Assembly (NCBI GenBank): GCA_016748015.1
Contig: JAAOMT010000494.1
Coordinates: 1,093,534 to 1,111,686, forward strand
Length of the DNA stretch: 18,153 nt
Reading direction: 5' to 3'
Source of the DNA: Geosiphon pyriformis
Taxonomy: Eukaryota > Glomeromycota > Glomeromycetes > Archaeosporales > Geosiphonaceae
Part shown: one piece after another, positions 11,225 through 18,153 of the stretch
Layout of the letters: every line of letters begins with the position of its first letter
How positions within the stretch are numbered: the first letter of the stretch is position 1
Notes under the pieces: generated by a model
The model's database searches: none
The model's input: only the letters and a program-made list of their open reading frames with translations
Told to the model about the DNA's origin: nothing
Translations under genes and position numbers: made by a program

Positions 11225-12058
11225 TCTGTCAAGTAAAAATTGTGTAATAAAATGTGGCGTTTATTTAACGAGTACCCCAAAAAACGGATCAAAAGAAAAA
11301 ATTTTTTTTTATTAATGACGGAAATTTTTAATAACTGGGGAGAGGAAGGCAATAAAGTTGTGGCATATACGCGTTGAGTTTTTCTTTTATATTAGCTTAT
11401 CTTAGATAATAAATCAGTTTCTCGCATGACCTCATTAGGAGTAAAAGCTCCCTATTCAAATATGATTTAAAGCTACATCTTTTGTAAGGTCACCATCTTA
11501 AATCAAAAAATAAAAGAGTGATATATTGATGATTTTGAGTTTTTCTTCATAAGACTCGGAATCAGTTGTTCAAAGGTTCATGTGGAAGAATATTCTTTTA
11601 TTTATCAATGTTTCCATTAATGAGATCTCTTATTAACATTTACGAAAAGCTTTGACGAAGATTTCTATACAAGACGATAATAGTTTGTAAACAAATTATT
11701 TCGATGTAAACCGGATTCAACAAACCTGCTTTATTTTAAATATAAGAGCCTATTTTTGTTTTTTAAACTCATTCTTAATTTATTAAATCTCGAGATTTCT
11801 ATTTTTTGAATAAAAGTTTATTTATTCTGTACCATATATATAGTAGAATATACTACCGCTAAAAATATTGAAATAAATGCAGCTTTCTTTTTGAATAGTA
11901 GTTTTAGAAAATTTGCTTCACAAAAACCAATTTAGTTTTACCGATTTTAGTTACATTGTGGCGAGGCCTACAGGAGTGAATGATAGGGTAAGTGGGTAAA
12001 TGATGATAATTTTTTTCGCCTGTTTTACTAACGCATTTTTTAAATATTTTCTCCCAAA
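11225..12058. other. Upstream region of the Argonaute gene
   Basis: No gene is visible here. The region should contain the Argonaute promoter, reading leftward, but I see no convincing TATA element at a normal distance. The stretch at 11935-12000 is less AT-rich than its surroundings and ends next to the transposase relic, so it may be leftover 5' sequence of that element. I could not find matching terminal inverted repeats. Confidence 0.45.
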
Positions 12059-12496
12059 ATGCCATCATCCAAGCAAGAAATACAGCAGCAGACAAATATA
12101 GCATGCTCCACTATCTATGATCTCCTTAAAAAACTTAAAGAAACGGGAACAGTGGAGCATATGGGTGGAAATGGTTAACCGCAAAAAAACATAGGAAATG
12201 TATCGTACGTGCTAGGACAGTAAATCTGTCAAAATTCTAGAATTTCAACAAAAACTTGGTCAACAAAGTTGTCAAAAAACGGATGCAAAAGTATCTTACT
12301 AAACAATCGGAAGGCATTTAAAAACCCTTGGATATTAAAAAAAAACTTTCTTTGGCCATATTAATGCTTACCAATAGGCATAAAAAAAAGTGCATAGAAT
12401 AGGCTTATCAACATTTGAATAGCAACGGGGATTGGACTGTTTTCAAACATAAATGCAAAATTGTCCAAGTATTTATTCCTAAAAAACAACTTGTTT
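12059..12496 (+). pseudogene. Decayed Tc1/mariner-type transposase
   Basis: The fragments are readable as the N-terminal half of a Tc1/mariner transposase. Frame 1 starts at the ATG at 12059 and reads through a helix-turn-helix-like segment (STIYDLLKKLKETGTVEHM). It meets stops at 12176 and 12221 but carries recognisable sequence (RISTKTWSTKL) to about 12290. A second frame gives TIGRHLKTLGY at 12303-12335. A third, from about 12361, gives LTNRHKKKCIE, then an in-frame TAG where this family usually has Trp, then AYQHLNSNGDWTVF. The TDE that normally follows VF, with the first catalytic Asp of the DDE/D triad, is missing, and similarity fades after IPKKQLV. With several stops, at least two frame changes and a deletion, it is inactive. 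Family membership comes from recognising the motif order, and the boundaries are approximate. Confidence 0.82.
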
Positions 12497-13877
12497 AATT
12501 ATATTTTTAACATTTTTTATCTTTTTTTTTGAATTTGTATTCTTTAGAATAACTTGAAAAGTAAGAGATTTGCTTTTTTAATTAAATAAACAATTGTTAA
12601 AAATAATTGATATTTATTATTGAACTTTAAAAGCACCAATTGAGACATAGAATTATAAAAACTGCTATTTTTTATTAATAATTATGAACCATTTTTTTAA
12701 TTTCAGATTTCTTTTAAAAAGATTAGCAATTATGAATTTGAGATTAATTATATTAATTAAATCACTTACATATTCAATTTTACTGTCTTGTTAAGATTTT
12801 TTTGATTAAATTTATATTACTTTTGGTTACTTTTATCTTTACTATCTATTAACTTGTCACTTTGATCTATAATAATACATAGTTTATATAATTTAGTGCA
12901 TTATATTATAATTATTTTTTGCAATCCAATTTTGTTGGCTTACACAGTATGTTTTTAAATATCATAAATTTTGTTAATATTTTTTTAACCAATAAAAATT
13001 CAAAATTTAAACAAAACTCTATGTTTACTAATATAAAATATCTTTCTGTTCTCATATTGACTTAATTTATGTAATCCATTATGAAATGCGCTGATAAGAT
13101 ATTTTCGTGTTATTTTATAACCATTGCGTCAACATTTAAATTTGGAAACTATTTTTCTACTGTTATAGCCTGTCATTATGGTCTGCTAGGGGATAAAAAT
13201 AGCATGACTTTCAGTTCATAAGGAAAACTGGTAAGAATAAGCATGTTTAAATGCCCAGAAAAACATTGAAATAACCGAAAATCGATTTTATATGCAGATT
13301 CGCTATTTACTCTCACATTTATACTAGGAGTGTGATTGGTAATGAAAAAAATCTGACCATATGGAAGCAGATTCAGAATTTTAAACATTTTCAATTATTG
13401 GTTTGACTTTAACTCAAGGTCTTCCAATTTAATCTGTCAAAAAAAATTATAAGTGATAATTCCCTCAATACTCTGCAGTTTATACTTGCTATTGTTAAAC
13501 TTATGAATCTCACAATAAAATTGCAATGTAGGTAAGACAAAAAATATCCCATAGCAGAAATCTCCCAGGATACCATTAAATCTAACTAATCATTCTGAAT
13601 AATTATTGTAACAAATTTGATACAAAATAAACTATTCATGTATTAAATGTTTAAATTCCTTCGATAAAATCTGATTTTTTTGTCATCCAGAATAAAATTC
13701 CGATAAAATTATCATTTGGCCTTGTTCCTGCCAATTGCAAAATTATTGCTTTCACTGTATTATGTTTGTGACTCATTACCCGAAATTAAGGCTCTTTTGG
13801 TATGAAACTTCAAATTTTGACAATTAAAAAAAAAACGAATTTATGGAAAAAAAATTCTTCGTTACTAGTGCAACTTT
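12497..13877. other. AT-rich spacer between transposase relic and aldo/keto reductase
   Basis: I see no gene here. A 72-codon open frame on the minus strand at 13176-13394 matches nothing I know and has no supporting splice or flank signals. The right end (about 13620-13877) contains the 3' flank of the aldo/keto reductase gene, which reads leftward. I find no clear AATAAA on that strand close to its stop. Confidence 0.5.
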
Positions 13878-15566
13878 TCATTCATCGTGTTTCTTCAAAA
13901 ATTCTCTGGCAAAATCAACATAAGACACCCGAGTCAATCCCATCAAAACAGTATCAACAACGTCAGTCTTTAATAGAAACTCGATCGCAAACTCTTCAAC
14001 TCTTTTGTTTTCATCTTGTTCCAATTCTTTGAATCCACATTTATTAGTCAAGAAATCCCGGACCCTTTGGGAATCACGATATCGTACTTCAGCCTCAAAA
14101 GCTTCGAGAAAATTTCTAAGTGCAAAGAAAATTTCTGAATCTCCCCGAAATTGATTGATAACTGAAGTCAAGGCAGGCTGAGCTGATTCCCACCGAAAAA
14201 CGTTTTCAATTAGATGAAGCTTGTCGTCCAGTTGAGATACCCGATTTAGGGCAAGTTGTCTTATGTTTTTGAGACTTAGATCAGAATCATTTATTTGTGA
14301 TTTCAAATAGTCTATTGTTAATTTTTTTGCTTCTGCATAATTAGGGTTCGTATAGCTTGCAAGCCGAAAGCCTCGTTTATCAGTGAATGCATTCAAAGGT
14401 CGATTAATAAAAACCTCAAAAGTGAAAAATATTGTTGAGTGAGTTAAAATAATAGGATAAAAAAATGTTTCTGAGTAACTATTATCATAAGTTTACCTTT
14501 AACCCATTTTGTTTGGCCCATTTAGCTGTTGTCTTTAGTCCTTCTTGTTCTAGAAGATTCCCAGGTAATTGAACAGCCTTAAACCCATGCTCATTTGTCC
14601 CTCGCACGCGCCGCGATGCTTTTTTAGCCCTGTCAATAAGGTCACCATAAGGTAGGAAGTGTTTGTCATCTCGTTTGAGCGAAAAGCTATTAGAACTGAT
14701 CCCATAAGAGCGAATTTGATCTTTGGATATAGCTTCTTCCAAAGCTTCAAAAGTTTCTCCGATGCGATTAAGCATTTCTTTTTGTGCCGCTTGAAATAGA
14801 CAATCCAATTAGTATTACAAAACCATATTGTGATCTTTTAAGATTAATAAAGCTAGAAGCCAACTTTTAATTTTGTCGGCACTATCGCCATCATCAATTT
14901 GGTGAAGCAAAAAATATTCAGGATTGTGAATGAACAAAAGATCCAAGTAATGGCTTCCAGTCCTTTTCAAAGACCGATGGAGCTGATCCCTATCATATCA
15001 AAGAAAGTTTAATCCTTGTCAAGATAATCTTTGAGAATATGAACTCACATACCGCATAAATTCTGGATGAATGCAATGATAGCAATTCAGGGCATATTTA
15101 ACAATTTGATCTTCAGGAATATTCTAAAGCCAAATTATGGGAAATTAGGGATAACTCACATAGTTTAAAAGCTTCAACTTATCAACCTTATATTGCCCTT
15201 CGTAATACAATTGCATATTTGTACCCTGAATATAGCCAAACTTCGACATCAAAACTATTTCGCTACGAGACAATGTATCTTTTTGAGGACTTTGAAGAAC
15301 CTAAATTCTTAAAAAACATGATTTCTTGTCGTCGTAGAGCCCACCTCCAACTCTCAGCATTGTAAATAAATTGAGGGTACCTTTCCAACTAGCATCTCAC
15401 TGCCGCCGTCTCCATAATTAGTTGAAGTATCAATCACATTGATGATTCCTTTGCCGTCAAGTTGTTTTTGGAAAGCTTTATAAATCGCTTGTTCATGCTC
15501 GGGAATTCCATGAGTCATGCGGTACATTCCAAGACCAATGCGTGAGAGTTTAGAGATCGCAACCAT
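13878..15566 (-). CDS. Aldo/keto reductase family oxidoreductase (6 exons)
   Basis: Proteins of this family are usually NAD(P)H-dependent, reduce or oxidise carbonyl groups, and fold as a TIM barrel. Exons, in + coordinates from the start codon: 15381-15566, 15187-15300, 15053-15123, 14865-14989, 14497-14789 and 13878-14414, giving 441 residues. The tetrad is visible: D46 and Y51 in DTSTNYGDGGSE, K82 in MSKFGY, and H145 in LDLLFIHNPEY. NRPLNAF near the start of the last exon also fits the family. The protein is longer than the common 320-350 residues. Part of the excess is about 30 extra residues between the catalytic Lys and His, including a CYHCIHPEF segment, and part is a long C-terminal helical region. 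There is no signal peptide, so it is probably cytosolic. The second intron is uncertain: a GTTGAT donor gives a 63-nt intron, while a consensus GTGAGT at 15159 gives one of only 36 nt and adds nine residues. Both keep frame. The GTTGGC donor at 14864 is also weak. The substrate cannot be read from the sequence. Confidence 0.93.
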
Positions 15567-15606
15567 TTTGCGGATCGATACTTAACAAAGTGAGAAATTA
15601 ACGGAA

Positions 15607-15688
15607 CTCTTTTATCCTTTCCCTGAAACCCATCGCATGTGATCACCGTAAAATTTTTGTCATGATCATATAAATATTACTACATTGG
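15607..15688 (-). promoter_or_regulatory. Possible core promoter of the aldo/keto reductase gene
   Basis: On the minus strand an ATAAAAG element at 15609-15615 lies about 45 bases before the ATG, and a CCAAT pentamer at 15684-15688 lies about 120 bases before it. The distances are reasonable for TATA-like and CCAAT-box sites, but short AT-rich motifs are expected by chance in this base composition. Confidence 0.25.
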
Positions 15689-16058
15689 AATTATGATTTT
15701 ATGATCTGCTGTTGCTACTAAATGAGAAAGTAAAACAATCGAAGAAACACTCTGAACGATAATACTCTTTGATCCTTTGATTACCCTAAAGTTTTTCATA
15801 TGTAGTGCTGGAAATATTCTTATGTTTTTTTCAAAGCTAAATATTAATACTAAGAAAATTTCAGCTTATTCTGTGATTGAAAAGAAACTTATTAAATAAA
15901 TTTAAGTTCTAATTTTATTTTTAAAAGAAATAATTTTCTTGGTATTATTAAATTAACCAAAAATTCCTCAGCAATTATAATAAAAAAGTCTTAATATTTA
16001 AAAATTTGTACTTTAATATTATCTTTTTAAAAATTAACTTACTTTATTATAAATAATT

Positions 16059-16083
16059 TTATTATTATTATTATTATTATTAT
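16059..16083 (+). repeat. ATT trinucleotide microsatellite
   Basis: About eight uninterrupted ATT/TTA units lie in non-coding AT-rich DNA upstream of the aldo/keto reductase gene. Confidence 0.8.
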
Positions 16084-17674
16084 AGATTAAAGTAAGTGTA
16101 TGATAAAATTTTATGTAAATAAAAAAATTTCAAATTTAATGAAATATATATTGCTAAAATGGATTAAAATAAACTAAATGTATTAAAAATCAATTATTTC
16201 TGTTCAAATGGTTGCAATCAGTTTTATACCTAATTTTTATATATTACAATAATTATGTGTTATAATTGATTAATTGATATTCAAAATCAAAAATTTTGAT
16301 TTAAAAAACACTAATTGTGAATTAATAATATTAAAAATTGATGATTTATTTGCAATTCAGGATTAATGTTAAAAATAAATAATAATAATAGTTTCTTCGA
16401 TTTACCTTCTTTTATACATAGCTAATTAATGAAGTCTCTGTGAAATTGTTCGTTATACAAATATAACTCAAAGATTTTCACTTAATTAATTTTAACTTTA
16501 ATAAAAATTCAATTTTTTATTTTTAGTGAACTAAAAAGAATCAAATGAATAGTTACTAAAAATTATTTGCTACTATTAATAATATAAACAAATATATTCT
16601 TGTTATTTATAATAAGCTATGAATATGATATTCTTAAAGTAAAAAGTGCTTTCAATTAAAGAATTTTTTGCGCCTTCCTTCTTTAAACATTTTGTCATAT
16701 TAAATTTTTAAACCCAAAACCTTGGTGATATACAGAAACTTTGAATATTACTAATTAGGGGGCCAATCAAAAATTGGGAACAGAAAAAAGGTCACGAGAT
16801 TGAAATATCGAAAAATGAATAATCTTTACATTTACACTTTATTTTTATAAGATTTTTTAGAAGGTAATATAAATCTTGCTATTAAAATAACTCGTTTGTC
16901 TAAAATATCTTTTTAAACATGAGTTTTATCTAGTTAAATTTTATTGAATAGTTAATTCGGCAGCAGATATTTAAAGATAGGAATATTTAAAACATAAGTT
17001 TGTAAAGGAATTTGTATTAGTTTCCATTACTTACTTTGAAAATTGCAAAAATTCAATATTTTAATTCTGAAAAGATACTTTAAAGCTCATTTATAATTAC
17101 CCATTTTAAAGAAATCGACAATCCGAATTTTTGAAATATATATATTAACACTAATTTCTGAAACAATTAATAATATCATATCATGAAAGTCAAACATTAA
17201 TGCTAAAGAAACTCTCTTTATAATTGATTAATAAATTTTTTAATTCAAAGTGCTTTGGAACTTGTGATTATTATGATGATTATCATTGCTTACTTAAAAT
17301 GTTAATACACTTTGATAGTTTTCCAATAATTAAATTAGCAGATATTATTGTTGATTTTAATAACTGTAAGATCACTTTTATTACTTATAATTAATTTTGT
17401 GAATTGCAATTTATAATTTATTAACTATACTATACAGTCATGTAATGATCCCGATTGGACTCTTAAATTTGCATAAGCATTAAGTTCTAGGTGGTCTTTT
17501 GGGCTTATACTACGTTATGCGTTATTATCTGAAATTCTTCCATTATAGAATGAATGAAAATCAAAACTTCACATACAAGAGTACCTTGCAAAGCCTCAGT
17601 AGTATACTTGTCATAAATATCTATCATATTTTAACATATATCCCTTCAAATAAACAGTTAAAGAAATAATTGAC

Positions 17675-17710
17675 AAAAAAGCCCAAAATAGTGATATTTT
17701 GGCTTATTTT
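17675..17710. repeat. Short imperfect inverted repeat (hairpin)
   Basis: The left arm AAGCCCAAAATA and the right arm TATTTTGGCTT pair over 11 bases around a GTGA loop, with one bulged C. Further A/T pairs extend the stem outward after one mismatch. No gene flanks it, so a terminator role cannot be argued. It may be a chance palindrome or a remnant of a small inverted-repeat element. Confidence 0.5.
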
Positions 17711-18153
17711 GCAACACATTATCATGTAATTAATATCTTGAAATTATTTTCAAAGAATTTAAAGACGTATAGGATTTAATGTTCATAATATGCAAAAACT
17801 CATTTTGAAAGTTTTTAGTATTGGATTAAGTAAATGAGCGCATCTTAAATTCTGAAAGATAAGCAATTGACAAGCTTTCATCTCTGCGTTCGAATATATA
17901 TATGATTTTATGAAACATGGTGGATGGACACATTTAATGATTTCAGTTAAGAATAATTATATTCAATACAGTTGAGCTTCTCTATTTTTTATTATTTTTC
18001 ATTTTTTAATTCGCGATTTTTATTTCTAGAGAAAGAATTAGTTCAAACTGGAGCCACAATCAATATAAAATAAATATAGATAGAATAGTATTCATCCAGT
18101 TTCAAAAGAAGGTTATGTTTTATCAATCTCTTTAGTTTTGAGCTTTATCAAGG

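Larger units (their letters stand above)
15567..18153. other. AT-rich region without recognisable genes
   Basis: Apart from the promoter side of the aldo/keto reductase, I see nothing coding in these 2.6 kb. All frames on both strands are broken by frequent stops and no protein motif stands out. It holds an ATT trinucleotide run near 16060, a short hairpin near 17690 and a slightly less AT-rich patch at about 17438-17530. The window ends inside this region, so a gene could begin just beyond it. Confidence 0.55.

Noticed and set aside
11904-12104. A minus-strand frame overlapping the transposase relic
   Set aside because: The opposite strand carries recognisable transposase sequence, so this is a shadow.
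13176-13394. A 72-codon minus-strand open frame
   Set aside because: Composition is ordinary for AT-rich DNA, and there are no family motifs, no splice partners and no promoter signals.
1-18153. tRNA or rRNA genes
   Set aside because: I looked for B-box-like motifs and conserved rRNA stretches on both strands and saw none. A covariance-model scan would be more sensitive.

Overview
The window is nuclear DNA from a very AT-rich eukaryote. Short GT-AG introns (mostly 59-103 nt), long AT-rich spacers with homopolymers and microsatellites, a canonical eukaryotic Argonaute and a decayed Tc1/mariner relic together suggest an early-diverging fungus. A glomeromycotan such as Rhizophagus is my best guess. 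That is an inference from style and family content, not a database result.

Layout: (1) 327-3113 (+) is a five-exon gene for an unrecognised protein of about 809 residues, with a Ser/Thr/Pro-rich N-terminus and a cysteine-rich C-terminal end. (2) 3114-7729 is a 4.6 kb gene-poor spacer with a GACT microsatellite, a GTT tract, a 29-T run and a striking 7-bp minisatellite at 6209-6391. (3) 7730-11224 (-) is a complete 14-exon Argonaute gene of about 841 residues with N, L1, PAZ, L2, MID and PIWI regions. All four slicer residues (D588, E628, D660, H797) and the 5'-phosphate pocket residues are present. (4) 12059-12496 (+) is a Tc1/mariner transposase pseudogene broken by stops and frame changes. 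(5) 13878-15566 (-) is a six-exon aldo/keto reductase of about 441 residues with its catalytic tetrad intact. (6) 15567-18153 is AT-rich DNA in which I see no gene.

The genes do not form an obvious pathway. The Argonaute belongs to the small-RNA silencing machinery, the reductase is a metabolic oxidoreductase, and the first gene is unknown. The transposon relic lies about 0.8 kb upstream of the Argonaute start and is the kind of sequence RNA silencing targets, but this adjacency may be chance. All gene models were assembled by hand from reading frames, splice sites and family similarity. Every exon junction keeps phase. I saw no clear new system. The best candidates for follow-up are the unknown gene, the Argonaute's splice-dependent C-terminus and the minisatellite.
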